64,000 nucleotides of DNA from Rhinopomastus cyanomelas. Lineage: Eukaryota > Chordata > Aves > Bucerotiformes > Rhinopomastidae. The notes below the pieces were generated by a model. That model was given only the letters and a program-made list of their open reading frames with translations. It did no database searches and was not told where the DNA came from. The stretch spans positions 571,527 to 635,526 of the forward strand of contig VXBP01009037.1 of NCBI GenBank assembly GCA_013400115.1. Reading direction: 5' to 3'. Positions within the stretch are counted from its first letter, which is position 1. Every line of letters starts with the position of its first letter. Both the position numbers and the translations under genes were made by a program. Below are positions 39,001-41,315 of this stretch, piece by piece.

Positions 39001-39232
39001 TGCAGGCTCTGGGGGTTGAGGCTCCGAGGGCGCTGACCCTGGCTGCAGCAGCGTCACCGTCTCTCTCTCCCGCAGGACGACGTTCAAAGAGTTTGCGGAG
39101 AAACACGGGAGGGACCAGCGCTTCCGCCTCGTGCAGAAGAAGAAGGACCAAGAGCACTTTTTCAACCAGTTCATACTGATCCTGAAGAAGAGGGACAAAG
39201 AGAACCGCATCCGGCTACGGAAGATGAGGTAG
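1..39232 (+). CDS. TCERG1L: TCERG1L, transcription elongation regulator 1-like, 12 exons, 5' partial
   Basis: This is the spliced coding span; exons are listed separately. The assembled frame gives 494 residues and a TAG stop, starting in phase at base 1 with no initiator Met in view. The paralogue TCERG1 (CA150) is a nuclear factor linking RNA polymerase II elongation and splicing through WW and FF domains; a similar nuclear role here is inferred from the family. Visible domains are one WW domain (Trp259, FFF 270-272, Asn273-Pro274, Trp281, Pro284) and two FF domains (about 356-413 and 427-484), ending in a basic tail (RLRKMR). TCERG1 has three WW and six FF domains, so this is the short paralogue. 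From memory the human protein is about 590 residues, so about 90 N-terminal residues should lie upstream. All phases agree, provided exon 5 uses the donor at 27,857. Confidence 0.93.
203..462. repeat. Irregular GC-rich minisatellite in intron 1
   Basis: The heptamer-like core GGTGCGGGGG recurs about eight times with spacings of 17 to 47 bases (near 210, 256, 303, 332, 349, 379, 423, 449). Some units share CCCGAGGGCTTGTGCCCTGG-like flanks. G-runs on the plus strand make G-quadruplex formation plausible. The long frames here are by-products of the GC bias. Confidence 0.6.
1398..1485 (+). mobile_element. CR1 tail fragment, family A-like
   Basis: It contains CTGGCAGGGGGTTGCACTGG followed by GGTCTTTCGAGGTCACTTCC, the 3' end of a family A CR1. 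It is diverged and truncated at its 5' side. Confidence 0.75.
2140..2320. promoter_or_regulatory. Candidate noncoding element before exon 2
   Basis: This single-copy, AT-richer block in a GC-rich intron contains CATCAGCTGATGAC (a palindromic E-box) and GGTTAATTTTTAATTAGGC (homeodomain-like sites). Conservation is suspected from composition only. Confidence 0.25.
2440..2620 (+). CDS. TCERG1L: TCERG1L exon 2
   Basis: 181 bp, phase 0 to phase 1. The acceptor is GTTGCGCAG before 2440 and the donor is CCAG|GTCAGT at 2621. It encodes a segment beginning IYLNNTFALDSLWI and ending LIP plus the first base of a Gly codon. No folded domain is recognisable. The segment is Ala/Pro/Val-rich towards its end, as in the low-complexity N-terminal half of this family. 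Confidence 0.9.
2824..2896 (+). mobile_element. CR1 tail fragment
   Basis: GGGGTTGGACTAGATGACCT followed by a CCCAACCCAGTCTGTGGTTCT end is a typical CR1 3' terminus. Only the tail is present. Confidence 0.75.
3343..3412 (-). mobile_element. CR1 tail fragment, minus strand
   Basis: CACAGAGTCGCAGAGCGCTG, then GGGATTGGGAGGGACCTCGG, is the reverse complement of a family A CR1 terminus. It breaks off after about 70 bases. Confidence 0.65.
3906..4018. repeat. Inverted repeat enclosing a direct repeat
   Basis: Arms of about 18 bases (GGGCAAAAATATCCCCCC on the left; the complement of GGGGAAAAATATCCCCCC on the right) enclose two copies of a CCCC-ATATGTTGAGG unit. A third related AAAATACCCCCCC stands in the middle. 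The segment could fold into a hairpin. No transposon terminal repeats are recognised. Confidence 0.7.
4856..5025 (-). mobile_element. CR1 family A tail, two tandem 76-bp units
   Basis: Two copies of the reverse-complement tail start at about 4,868 and 4,944 (AGGGGTTGGAAGGGGCCTCG, then AGGGATTGGAAGGGGCCTCG). Each is followed by CTGCCACAGCAGGATCC-like cores. Confidence 0.85.
5086..5475 (+). mobile_element. CR1 family A fragment with RT C-terminal coding part
   Basis: It starts in GAGGGAGCTGGGGCTCTGGA and includes the CACATCAGTGTGAGAAGGAC and GGCAGGGGCTGCCCAGG landmarks. It ends in the tail at about 5,470. The reading frame resembles the C-terminus of the CR1 reverse transcriptase protein (ELGLWSWE, VRRTLF, PWQGLPR motifs). 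Confidence 0.9.
6675..7160 (-). mobile_element. CR1 family B fragment, minus strand
   Basis: The inverted tail TCACAGAATCCTTGAGGTTG starts it. AGATCCCCCAGCACCACATC, CCTGATGGCCAGTCTGACCC and CATCTCTGCAGGGTCC follow, reading back into the RT C-terminal region. Confidence 0.9.
7590..8090 (+). mobile_element. CR1 family A fragment
   Basis: It begins in the RT region (TGGGCCCCTCAGCTGCAGAA) and runs through the GAGCATCTCCCTGCTGAGGA and CACATCAGTGTGAGAAGGAC landmarks to a single tail unit ending near 8,085. About 500 bases with an almost open frame point to a young copy. Confidence 0.9.
8405..8690 (+). mobile_element. CR1 fragment of a third subfamily
   Basis: GGGGAAGCTGAGGTTGGCCC and CTCAGCCCTTGGCACAGGCT, then a TTGGACTTGATGATCCTGAA tail, define a subfamily also seen inverted at 20.7-21.1 kb. 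Its 3' end lies 200 bases before exon 3. Confidence 0.85.
8740..8840 (+). mobile_element. CR1 family A tail
   Basis: GGATGGGACTGGGTGATCCC, then CCCATCCCTGATGCTCTGGG and a GGTTCTGTGATTCT end. Only the tail is present, about 50 bases upstream of exon 3. Confidence 0.8.
8894..9082 (+). CDS. TCERG1L: TCERG1L exon 3
   Basis: 189 bp, phase 1 to phase 1. The acceptor is CCTTCCCCAG and the donor is CCAG|GTGAGG. The split Gly codon is completed and followed by GCQSGLKPVGGN, then a Thr/Ala-rich stretch (LATTAAATMVSVEP) and a hydrophobic end (IKIPLLASPFPG). It has no known domain. Intron 3, which follows, is the largest at 17.2 kb. Confidence 0.9.
9440..9560. mobile_element. Two short CR1 tails
   Basis: A plus-strand tail (CTGGACCTGATGATCCTGGG to about 9,505) is followed by a minus-strand piece (GGGTTGGAGGGGACCTTGAG). 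Both are short and diverged. Confidence 0.6.
9985..10700 (-). mobile_element. CR1 fragment, minus strand, RT region included
   Basis: It starts with the inverted tail (CACAGAACCATCCTGGCTGG). It continues through CCTCCCTGGGCAGCCTGG, GCCCCTCTCCAGCCCCTCAC and CAGAACTGGCCCCAGCATTC into sequence upstream of the usual truncation points. At about 700 bases it is one of the longest copies. The minus-strand frame has the CR1 RT motif PLCSALVRPHLE. Confidence 0.9.
11100..11400. promoter_or_regulatory. Candidate regulatory element with clustered GATA-type motifs
   Basis: CGATAAGTGGCTC occurs twice 29 bases apart (11,109 and 11,138). GATAAACATGTC, CGATAATTG and CATTATCAATCA follow within 150 bases, with CTGATAAACC later. 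The block is single-copy between CR1 insertions. Function is inferred from motif clustering only. Confidence 0.35.
11630..11912 (-). mobile_element. CR1 family B fragment, minus strand
   Basis: ATCACAGAATCATTCAGGTT tail, then AACCAGATCCCCCAGCATAC and CAGATGGCCAGTCTGACCC. It ends at CATTAATGACCTCTGAG, where another CR1 tail begins. Confidence 0.9.
11913..12250. mobile_element. Plus CR1 tail abutting a minus family A array of three 76-bp units
   Basis: A plus-strand tail (GATGGTTGGGCTCAATGATC) ends near 11,970. It directly joins inverted family A tails starting at 11,971, 12,047 and 12,123. The period is exactly 76. The last unit continues into the body (GTACAGTCCAGGCAGGTCTG). Confidence 0.85.
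12440..12690 (+). mobile_element. Two CR1 family A tails
   Basis: One copy runs from TTTCAAACCCCCCTGGCCAT to GTTCTGTGATGCTGAGG. A second, shorter tail (GTGGCAGGGTGATGGGACTG) ends at about 12,690. Confidence 0.8.
13418..13665 (-). mobile_element. CR1 fragments, minus strand
   Basis: A short diverged tail (ATGTTCTAGGCTGGAAGGGA) is followed by a family A inverted copy (CAGAACATTAGGGGTGGGAA to GGAAGGAGACTCCACA). A third piece with another tail type follows. Confidence 0.8.
14024..14318 (+). repeat. Minisatellite made from CR1 tail units, about 13 copies
   Basis: About 13 diverged copies of GTTGGACTCGATGACCTGGG, each 20-25 bases, follow one another and end in a normal CR1 tail (CTTGGAGGTCCCTTCCAAGC). 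The unit is the tail consensus of CR1 family B. The array seems to have grown from the 3' end of one inserted element. Confidence 0.85.
14450..14580. promoter_or_regulatory. Candidate noncoding element
   Basis: AT-rich single-copy block (AAATGAATGTTTATAGTTAT, AAGTGATCGCTTCCTACTCC, CATAAAATTACTTCCCG) between a CR1 minisatellite and CpG-rich DNA. It has FOX-like TGTTTATA and homeodomain-like cores. Confidence 0.3.
14837..14960 (-). mobile_element. CR1 fragment, minus strand, diverged
   Basis: GTCCAGCCCAACCCCCTGCA, GCAGGGACATCTCCAACCAC and GTCCAGCCTGACCCTCAATG match the inverted tail region of an older CR1. Confidence 0.65.
15185..15265 (-). mobile_element. CR1 family A tail, minus strand
   Basis: CATCGCAGAGCGTTAGGGCT, TGGAAGGGACCTCGAAAGGT and CCCTGCCAGAGCAGGACC form one inverted tail unit. 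Confidence 0.8.
15490..15720. promoter_or_regulatory. Candidate noncoding element
   Basis: Single-copy block with CCTTAATTAAATACTTCTCG, GTTTGCTTGGTAAATGTCAC and GCTTAATTTACTGTGGG. Homeodomain- and FOX-like cores are dense compared with the GC-rich flanks. Confidence 0.3.
15905..16335 (-). mobile_element. CR1 family A tail array of five units, then an opposed tail
   Basis: Inverted 76-bp tail units begin at about 15,914, 15,991, 16,067, 16,143 and 16,219. The last breaks at CTGCCACAGCA (about 16,271) and runs straight into a plus-strand tail (GGGGTTGGATGGTCTCTCAA to TGTGATTCTCT). This head-to-head junction leaves a 3' tail on both sides. It is the longest 76-bp array in the window. Confidence 0.88.
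16495..16630 (-). mobile_element. CR1 family B tail, minus strand
   Basis: TAGAGTCACAGAACCTTCAG, CATTGAGTCCAGCAACCAAC and GCAGATCCCCCAGCACCACA form an inverted family B 3' end. Confidence 0.85.
17100..17545. mobile_element. Minus CR1 tail (two units) joined to a plus CR1 fragment
   Basis: Inverted family A units start at about 17,114 and 17,190. At 17,225-17,240 the sequence switches to a plus-strand copy of another subfamily (GGCTGGGAAAGGAGAGACTG, GGCTGGAAGGGGCTGCCCGG). That copy ends at CCAGCCTAGAACATTCTGTG. Confidence 0.85.
17790..17955 (+). mobile_element. CR1 fragment, diverged
   Basis: CCCAGGCTGCCCAGGGCAGT, GAGTCCCCATCCCTGCAGGG and GGGTTGGGCTGGATGAGCTT, ending in TTCCAACCAAATAGATTCTG. 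Confidence 0.75.
18040..18525 (-). mobile_element. CR1 fragment, minus strand, long
   Basis: Inverted tail (CATGAGGGGTTGGAAGGGAC), then family A body landmarks inverted (GGCAGCCCCTGCCAGGGCTC, CCTTCTCACACTGATGTGG). It reads into RT-side sequence with CAGAACTGGACACACAAG. The frame is disrupted. Confidence 0.88.
18765..18890 (+). mobile_element. CR1 family B tail
   Basis: GTGGTGCTGGGGGATCTGGT, then CCCAACCTGGATGATTCCGT and ATGATTCTATGAG. The ATTCTATGA end is the classical CR1 terminal motif. Confidence 0.88.
19571..19704. repeat. 14-bp minisatellite, about 9.6 copies
   Basis: The unit CTCCTCGCCCTGCT is repeated, changing to CTCCTCGCCCTCCT after the fourth copy, so two homogenised blocks sit side by side. 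The strand is purely pyrimidine-rich. The Arg/Glu/Gly repeats of the opposite-strand frame are a by-product. Confidence 0.9.
20090..20305. mobile_element. Plus CR1 fragment followed by a minus family A tail
   Basis: CATCCATCCCTGGAGGTGTG and GGCCAGCCTGGCTGTGGCCC belong to a plus-strand copy of the type at 60.8-61.4 kb. From about 20,198 an inverted family A tail (TCAGGGATTGGAAGGGACCT) runs to ATGCACAGGAACATGTTCAG. Confidence 0.75.
20715..21125 (-). mobile_element. CR1 fragment of the third subfamily, minus strand
   Basis: Inverted copy of the subfamily at 8.4 kb: TGGGAAGCATGGCCAGGGGT, CAGCCTGTGCCAAGGGCTGA, CCAACCTCACCTTCCCC. The tail is GTTTATGTTGGAAGAGCCC. Confidence 0.85.
21335..21380. repeat. 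Short 12-bp repeat
   Basis: GGAGCAGGAGCAGGGGCAGG-type units are repeated about three times. It is a purine-rich simple repeat. Confidence 0.6.
21865..22172. repeat. 52/53-bp minisatellite with three-unit higher-order repeat, six copies
   Basis: The core CTGGGGATGCAGGTCAGGGT recurs with ATGCAGG at 21,891, 21,944, 21,996, 22,048, 22,101 and 22,153, giving spacings of 53, 52, 52, 53, 52. Unit variants (CTCTGGCTCCCCC or CTCTGCTTCCCC; CCATTG or CCAGAG) recur every third unit, giving a 157-bp higher-order period. All open frames across it are by-products. Confidence 0.9.
22990..23365 (+). mobile_element. Two CR1 copies in a row
   Basis: The first copy (GGGGAGGTTCAGGCTGGAAA, then CACTGGAACAGGCTGCCCGG) ends in a family A-like tail at about 23,270 (AACGAGTCTATGATTCTG). 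A second tail of family B type (GGTTGGACTTGATGACCC) ends near 23,362. Confidence 0.85.
23385..23545 (+). mobile_element. CR1 family A fragment, 3'-truncated
   Basis: CCCCATGGCTGTTGATCAGT, CACCCAGTGACAGGACGAGG and TCACATCAACGTGAGAAGGA, then an abrupt end without tail. Loss of the 3' end is unusual, since CR1 normally loses the 5' end, so a deletion or rearrangement probably removed it. Confidence 0.8.
24065..24360. mobile_element. Minus family A fragment abutting a plus family B tail
   Basis: The inverted family A copy (CAGCAGGGACTGGAAGGGAC to GGGCAGCCCCTGG) ends at about 24,228. A plus-strand family B tail (GGTTGGACTCGCTGATCCCA) runs to 24,358. Confidence 0.85.
24780..25160 (+). mobile_element. 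CR1 fragment of a fourth subfamily
   Basis: GTTCAGCCTGCAGAGGAGAA, GGTTCCAGCTCCAAGAGAGG and GGAACAGGCTGCCCAGGGAG, ending in a GAGCTCTGAGCTGCCTCCCA tail. Related copies lie at 34.6 kb and 44.0 kb. Confidence 0.8.
25285..25460. promoter_or_regulatory. Candidate noncoding element upstream of exon 4
   Basis: Single-copy AT-richer block: GCTGTAAATCACCAGCGAAA, GTTGTTTAATCTTAAATAAG and AAAACATTAATGAAACC. It lies between CR1 copies about 1 kb before exon 4. Confidence 0.3.
25590..25795 (+). mobile_element. CR1 family A fragment
   Basis: CACATCAATGTGAGAAGGAC to GTTCTGTGGTTCTGTGATGG, with an internal loss of about 25 bases after the CTGCCCAGG landmark. Confidence 0.88.
25805..26190 (-). mobile_element. 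CR1 family B fragment, minus strand
   Basis: ATCACAAAATCATCCAGGTT tail, CACATCCCCCAGCACCATAC, CCTGATGGCCAGTCTGACCC and CATCTCTGCAGGGTCC. It ends about 130 bases before exon 4. Confidence 0.9.
26320..26445 (+). CDS. TCERG1L: TCERG1L exon 4
   Basis: 126 bp, phase 1 to phase 1. The acceptor is TTTGCCTGCAG and the donor is GGCAG|GTGGGT. It encodes an Ala/Val/Pro-rich, low-complexity segment (SAARMDAPVGPLLPAQ, then VTFMATNLMEQALA). It continues the N-terminal half that precedes the WW domain. Confidence 0.9.
26446..27761 (+). other. Intron 4 of TCERG1L
   Basis: GT at 26,446 and AG at 27,760-27,761. It is mostly unique GC-rich sequence with long accidental open frames. A single CR1 tail lies at 27,550-27,620 (GGATGGGCTGATCCTTGGGG). 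I see no other feature. Confidence 0.8.
27762..27856 (+). CDS. TCERG1L: TCERG1L exon 5
   Basis: 95 bp when the donor AAG|GTCTGT at 27,857 is used. The acceptor is TTTCCCCTCACAG. It encodes a Ser/Arg-rich opening (DSSKERSRSS) and an acidic end (LESDGEK). A stronger-looking donor, ACG|GTGAGA, sits eight bases upstream at 27,849. That donor breaks the frame into exon 6 unless a second acceptor at 29,028 is used. The exon is certain; its 3' boundary is less so. Confidence 0.8.
27857..29005 (+). other. Intron 5 of TCERG1L
   Basis: The donor is GT at 27,857 (alternative at 27,849) and AG at 29,004-29,005. One CR1 fragment lies at 28,325-28,690. The rest is unique GC-rich DNA with no recognisable element. 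Confidence 0.75.
28325..28690 (+). mobile_element. CR1 fragment
   Basis: GGGGGCTGCTGGAGAGAGCC, CCAGCGACAGGACGGGGGGC and CCCAGGCTGCCCAGAGAGGT, with a diverged tail near 28,680. It is an older copy with a broken frame. Confidence 0.8.
29006..29094 (+). CDS. TCERG1L: TCERG1L exon 6, start of WW domain
   Basis: 89 bp, phase 0 to phase 2. The acceptor is CCGTCTCTGCAG and the donor is CCGTG|GTGAGC. It encodes GHPFELAAEDDG and then DKPVASTPVPGSPW, the conserved lead-in to the WW domain shared with TCERG1. The first WW tryptophan (Trp259) is split across intron 6. An alternative acceptor at 29,027/29,028 would drop seven residues from the start and pair with the upstream exon 5 donor. Confidence 0.85.
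29095..29633 (+). other. Intron 6 of TCERG1L
   Basis: 539 bp, with GT at 29,095 and AG at 29,632-29,633. It is unique and GC-rich, with no repeat recognised. It interrupts the codon of the first WW tryptophan. Confidence 0.8.
29634..29788 (+). CDS. TCERG1L: TCERG1L exon 7, WW domain
   Basis: 155 bp, phase 2 to phase 1. The acceptor is TTGGAATAG, with a poor pyrimidine tract, and the donor is TGCAG|GTACCT. It carries the body of the WW domain: CVVWTGDDRVFFFNP, then the second signature Trp in SVWEKP, 22 residues after the first. The downstream DINRLLEDPPHKRKLE extension is also family-specific. WW domains bind proline-rich ligands, such as splicing factor SF1 for TCERG1. Confidence 0.95.
30145..30460 (+). 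mobile_element. CR1 family A tail with five-unit 50-bp array
   Basis: After the usual GGGATCCTGCCGTGGCAGGG, the segment GGATGACCTTTCGAGGTCCC begins at 30,201, 30,251, 30,301, 30,351 and 30,401, an exact 50-base period. Units read TCGAGG, TCAAGG, TCGGGG, TCAAGG, TCGGGG, so the last four form two copies of a 100-bp dimer. The array is almost free of other changes, which points to recent amplification. Confidence 0.92.
30590..30790. promoter_or_regulatory. Candidate noncoding element in intron 7
   Basis: Single-copy block with TGATTTAATTAATCA (30,645-30,659; PBX/HOX-like), GTCAGGTAATAGTCGTCC and AGCTTTAAATCAATTACTGT. It differs clearly in composition from the flanks. Confidence 0.35.
30905..31334. 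repeat. G-rich 23-bp tandem repeat and 177-bp duplication around one N
   Basis: The unit CTGGGAGGGGGGATGCTGCC is repeated about four times. Bases 30,982-31,157 and 31,159-31,334 are near copies at an offset of 177, with an N at 31,158 exactly at the junction. Plus-strand G-runs could form G-quadruplexes. Confidence 0.85.
31158..31158. other. Ambiguous base N at a duplication junction
   Basis: A single N separates the two copies of the 177-bp duplication, as expected where two overlapping contigs were joined. Confidence 0.95.
31709..31775 (+). CDS. TCERG1L: TCERG1L exon 8
   Basis: 67 bp, phase 1 to phase 2. The donor is ACAA|GTAAGT. The acceptor is a tandem TTCAGCAG, and either AG keeps the frame. 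It encodes an acidic patch (GDENDDLS) followed by a basic patch (KTKRNK), which could contribute to nuclear localisation. It lies in the linker between the WW domain and the first FF domain. Confidence 0.85.
32310..32485 (+). mobile_element. CR1 family A tail, two units
   Basis: GGATCTGGGGGTCCTGCTGA begins at 32,334 and GGATCTGGGGGATCCTGCTG at 32,409, a 75-base spacing. Each is followed by GACTGGGTGATCTTCCGAGG-like sequence. Confidence 0.88.
32565..33095 (-). mobile_element. CR1 family A copy, minus strand, 530 bp
   Basis: Inverted tail (CAGAACATTAGGGGTTGGAA), body landmarks (CCTTCTCACACTGATGTGGA, TCCTCAGCAGGGAGATGCCC) and RT-side sequence (GAGCTGGACACAAGACTCCA). The minus frame is largely open, so the copy looks young. 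Confidence 0.92.
33120..33290. promoter_or_regulatory. AT-rich single-copy block, with a minus CR1 tail at its end
   Basis: CACTAAATATTTATAGACAG and CCAATATTTGTTTATGCAGT (FOX-like TGTTTATG), then GTTTAGAAACACTG. From 33,238 an inverted family A tail (GCATTAGGGACCGGAAGGGA) has inserted. Confidence 0.3.
33405..33785 (+). mobile_element. CR1 family B copy
   Basis: GAGGGGGCTGAGGGGAGCCC, CATCAGGAAGAGATTCTTCC and GGTGCTGGGGGATCTGGTTT, then CCAACCTGAATGAGTCTGTG. The encoded stretch (FFLETVV, WTGLPRVV) is the RT C-terminal region. Confidence 0.92.
34141..34261 (+). CDS. TCERG1L: TCERG1L exon 9, start of FF1
   Basis: 121 bp, phase 2 to phase 0. The acceptor is TGCCTTGTTAAAG and the donor is AGGG|GTGAGA. 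It encodes a charged, Pro/Ala-rich linker (TEDTPGAEQEEKSG) and the first helix of FF domain 1 (LEERVTRFRDMLLERG). The helix end is nearly the same as in TCERG1. Confidence 0.93.
34560..34795 (+). mobile_element. CR1 fragment of the fourth subfamily
   Basis: GGGGAGGTTGTGGCTGCTCC, GGTGTCACTGCCCCTGGCAC and a CATCCCACTCCATTCTGTGA end. Confidence 0.75.
34990..35400 (+). mobile_element. CR1 family B copy
   Basis: GAGCTGGGGCTGGTTAGTCT, CATCAGGAAGAGATTCTTCC and GGTGCTGGGGGATCTGGTTT, ending ACCTGGATAACTCTATGATT. Confidence 0.92.
35905..36325. mobile_element. CR1 family A copy with inverted 5' segment
   Basis: Bases 35,905-36,128 are the 3' half in minus orientation, from the tail (AGCATCAGGGATGGGAAGGG) to the complement of GGGTGTGAGCTGGAACAG. 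Bases 36,129-36,325 are the preceding 5' part in plus orientation, from GAGCATCTCCCTGCTGAGGA to GGGTGTGAGCTGGGACAGAG. The outer end of the inverted part meets the same CR1 position where the 3' half stops. This is the arrangement produced by twin priming. Confidence 0.85.
36525..36660. promoter_or_regulatory. Candidate noncoding element in intron 9
   Basis: GAGTGCTAATTGCAGGGCCT, GGTTTTTAGCGAGTTTACTC and GCTTGTAATGAGGTGGAGTG lie in a single-copy, AT-richer block. Confidence 0.25.
36955..37083. repeat. 53-bp tandem repeat, about 2.4 copies
   Basis: CAGCCTGGGCTGTGTGAGCT begins at 36,961 and 37,014, and a third start is at 37,067. The copies are nearly identical. Confidence 0.88.
37454..37543 (+). 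CDS. TCERG1L: TCERG1L exon 10, core of FF1
   Basis: 90 bp, phase 0 to phase 0. The acceptor is CCCTTCGCAG and the donor is GCAAGCAG|GTGAGC. It encodes [20 protein letters not shown] followed by LLLNPDERKQ, the most conserved part of FF1 in the TCERG1 family. It is the strongest single identifier of the gene. Confidence 0.96.
37544..38046 (+). other. Intron 10 of TCERG1L
   Basis: 503 bp, with GT at 37,544 and AG at 38,045-38,046. It is unique and CpG-rich, with no repeat recognised. Confidence 0.8.
38047..38165 (+). CDS. TCERG1L: TCERG1L exon 11, end of FF1 and start of FF2
   Basis: 119 bp, phase 0 to phase 2. The acceptor is CTCTCTTGGCAAG and the donor is CCAAG|GTACAG. It encodes IFEQFVKTRVREEYKERKNK (end of FF1 and a charged linker), then AKEEFKKLLEESKLSP (first helix of FF2). 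The Arg codon is split across intron 11. Confidence 0.95.
38400..38620 (-). mobile_element. CR1 family A fragment, minus strand, without tail
   Basis: GAGTCCACAGCCCCCCTGGG, CCTTCTCACACCGATGTGGA and GAGCAGAGCCTGGCTCCATC run inverted. The left end lacks the tail unit. Confidence 0.88.
38890..39030. repeat. 15-bp GC-rich minisatellite just before exon 12
   Basis: The unit GCAGGCTCTGGGGGC is repeated, with CAGGC at 38,906, 38,921, 38,936 and 38,951, then decays through GCAGGGTGCAGGCT variants to about 39,030. Its end lies only about 45 bases from the exon 12 acceptor. Confidence 0.88.
39076..39232 (+). CDS. TCERG1L: TCERG1L exon 12, FF2 and C-terminus
   Basis: 157 bp, phase 2 to the TAG stop at 39,230-39,232. 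The acceptor is CTCTCTCTCCCGCAG. It encodes TTFKEFAEKHGRDQRFR, the rest of FF2 (HFFNQFILILKKRDKENR) and a basic tail ending RLRKMR. Unlike TCERG1, no further FF domains follow, which is normal for this shorter paralogue. Confidence 0.95.
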
Positions 39233-39905
39233 AGCCTCCCGAAGGCGGCAATAAGGGGTCGAGCCCCCTGCGCGGGGCCGGAGCGAGGAATCCCAAGGCG
39301 GGGTTGGACTTGCAGCAGCTCCACGAGGAAGCAGAAATCCCCGGGAAGAACCTTCTCCGAGGAGGGGAGCTTCCTGACCACCCCCTGCCCCCCGACCGCC
39401 CTCGGAAGGCTCTTCCGTTCTCCCACGAATTAATGTTTCATATTGAAGCTCTTTTTGTACGACGTCCCGACTCCGATGCAGTTCTGGTTGCCATGGCCTC
39501 GTGTCCCCCCAACTGTTTTAATTATGCAAATCACCCGTGACGCACCCACGCGCGGAGCCCCGCCGCCCGCAGCGGCCTCGAGGTGCCCCTGGCGCGGCGG
39601 CGGCGCAGGAAGCCATCACCCCGTGTCCGTGCGTCTCTGTCCGCTCCGATGAGTAGTAGTAGCGAGATCCTAGTTGTGACCCCAGTGCAGAGTGTGGCCA
39701 CCCCGACCCCTCCTGCGCGGCAGGAGCCCCGCGGCCACGGTCCTCCGCCCGCGGCGCCGCGGCCCCCTTGCCTCCCGCTGAAGCCATCACGGTTTGAGTT
39801 GAGTCGTGTTTCCTGTCGGTGAAGAGTCTGCATGGGATTTTTGTCATCATATTTGTACAAATAAATATTTAACTTTTTTAATTAATAAATATTTTAAGCC
39901 AACTT
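39233..39905 (+). other. TCERG1L: TCERG1L 3' UTR
   Basis: This stretch follows the stop codon and stays free of CR1 until the polyadenylation signals. Its middle part (39,540-39,790) is unusually GC- and CpG-rich for a 3' UTR. The end (39,830-39,900) is AT-rich with a TGTA element. The exact cleavage site is not visible but should fall 10-30 bases after one of the two AATAAA hexamers. Confidence 0.7.
39860..39889 (+). terminator. TCERG1L: Polyadenylation signals of TCERG1L
   Basis: Two canonical AATAAA hexamers occur at 39,860-39,865 and 39,884-39,889 in AT-rich DNA. A TGTA motif (CFIm-type) lies at about 39,854. A GT-rich stretch after 39,905 could serve as the downstream element. No later gene competes for them. 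Confidence 0.75.
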
Positions 39906-39974
39906 CCAGGGGGTTTTGTGTCTCAAATGGCTTTTGGGGTGTGGGGGGCTCGGGGTGGGCAGAGGAGCAGAGAG

Positions 39975-40115
39975 GGGCTGGGGAGACGGAGCCCTGGCAG
40001 GGGCTGCCCAGGGGGGCTGTGGAGTCTCCTTCTCTGGAGACGTCTCAAACCCACTTGGGTTGTTCCTGTGTGACTGGATCTGGGGGATCCTGCTGTGGCA
40101 GGGGGATGGGACTGC
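39975..40115 (+). mobile_element. CR1 family A fragment
   Basis: GAGCCCTGGCAGGGGCTGCC to GATCCTGCTGTGGCAGGGGG. It begins about 70 bases beyond the end of the TCERG1L 3' UTR. Confidence 0.9.
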
Positions 40116-40379
40116 CAGGTCACCCTAAATCATGTTTCTCTGGCTCTGGGGAGGGTTCATTGCTCGAGGAGATGAGCAAAGCTCCACTGAAGAGCAGTGT
40201 CTTCTGTCCTTGATGCTGCAGGAAAGACACATTCTCCTCTCTTTGTGACCATCTTTTTCTTCCTGACCTGATGTTTAGGTTCTTCCTCATTAGATCTGTG
40301 TGTTGCTGGCAGCCAGGGGTGATGCTGATACCTCTCTCCTCCTAGCAGTCGCTCTTCCTGGGGTGTGAGCTGGGTACCA

Positions 40380-40475
40380 GAACCACAGAGCATCAGGGAT
40401 TGGAAGGGACCTCGAAAGATCATCCCGCCCAACCCCCTGCCAGAGCAGGATCCCCTGGACCTAGTCACTCGACCA
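40380..40475 (-). mobile_element. CR1 family A tail, minus strand
   Basis: CACAGAGCATCAGGGATTGG, AGGGACCTCGAAAGATCATC and CTGCCAGAGCAGGATCCCCT. One tail unit. Confidence 0.88.
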
Positions 40476-41184
40476 GCACAGCCCCCTCACTAGTGGGCAC
40501 CAAGGAGAGGTGCAGCTGCTGCTGTAAGAGAAGATCCAGAAGCCCCAAACCCTGCAAGTCTTCAAGACGACGTGGCCAGTGCAGGCAGGTGTCACCTGCA
40601 GGGTGATGCTAGGAGGGGCTGCAGGGTGGGAGGTGAGCAAGTCCACGAGAGCAAACCAGAGCCAACTGGCCGTCAGGACTTGGGGGTTAATGCTCAGGGC
40701 TCTCTTTTTACCTTCTAAAATGAGGTCCCGCTGCCTTTGTCTGGGTAACCGAGAGGAAGATCCAATTATCGCTGCCGCAGTCACCTACCGGAGCCCTTCT
40801 GGAGAGGTTTCAGGTGCGAGCGCTCGGGGGGCTGCGGCTGGGTTGTCCAGAGCGTTTTGTTCCAAGTTCTGCTGGTCTGCAGCTCCTCAGGAATCCCCCG
40901 TTTCCTGGTACCTGTCACACTGAAGCAGCTGCCATCCATCTTCTGAGCCCTGGGCTAACCAGCATCTTCTGAGCGCTGGGCTCGCCAGCATCCCTTGGTA
41001 CTACCACGCTGACTAGGACGGTCACTGCCCCGATGCTGGGGTGGCAGGGTGCCAGGGTCGTGCTGCCTCCCATCCTCTTCAACCCAGAGCAGTTTCTCCA
41101 GCTCCTGTCTGTTCATCACCCCCTGCCAGGGGTTCTACAGCTCACACAGGGCCAAATGCTGACCCCAGTAGCAACACACTGGGA

Positions 41185-41315
41185 TCTGTCTGAAAGTCGC
41201 TTAGATGTGGTGTTGGGGGCTCTGGTTCAGGGGTGACCTTGCAGAGTGGGGTTGCTGGTTGGGCTGGAGGATCCCGGGGGTCTTTTCCAACCTGAACGAT
41301 TCTGGGAAGCAGCAC
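41185..41315 (+). mobile_element. CR1 family B tail
   Basis: GTCGCTTAGATGTGGTGTTG, GGGGTGACCTTGCAGAGTGG, CTTTTCCAACCTGAACGATT. Confidence 0.88.

Larger units (their letters stand above)
38166..39075 (+). other. Intron 11 of TCERG1L
   Basis: GT at 38,166 and AG at 39,074-39,075. It holds an inverted CR1 family A fragment at 38.40-38.62 kb and a 15-bp minisatellite at 38.89-39.03 kb. Confidence 0.8.

Noticed and set aside
38674..39426. Minus-strand frame of 250 codons over exon 12
   Set aside because: It is antisense to TCERG1L exon 12 and the 15-bp minisatellite. The sense strand explains the conservation.
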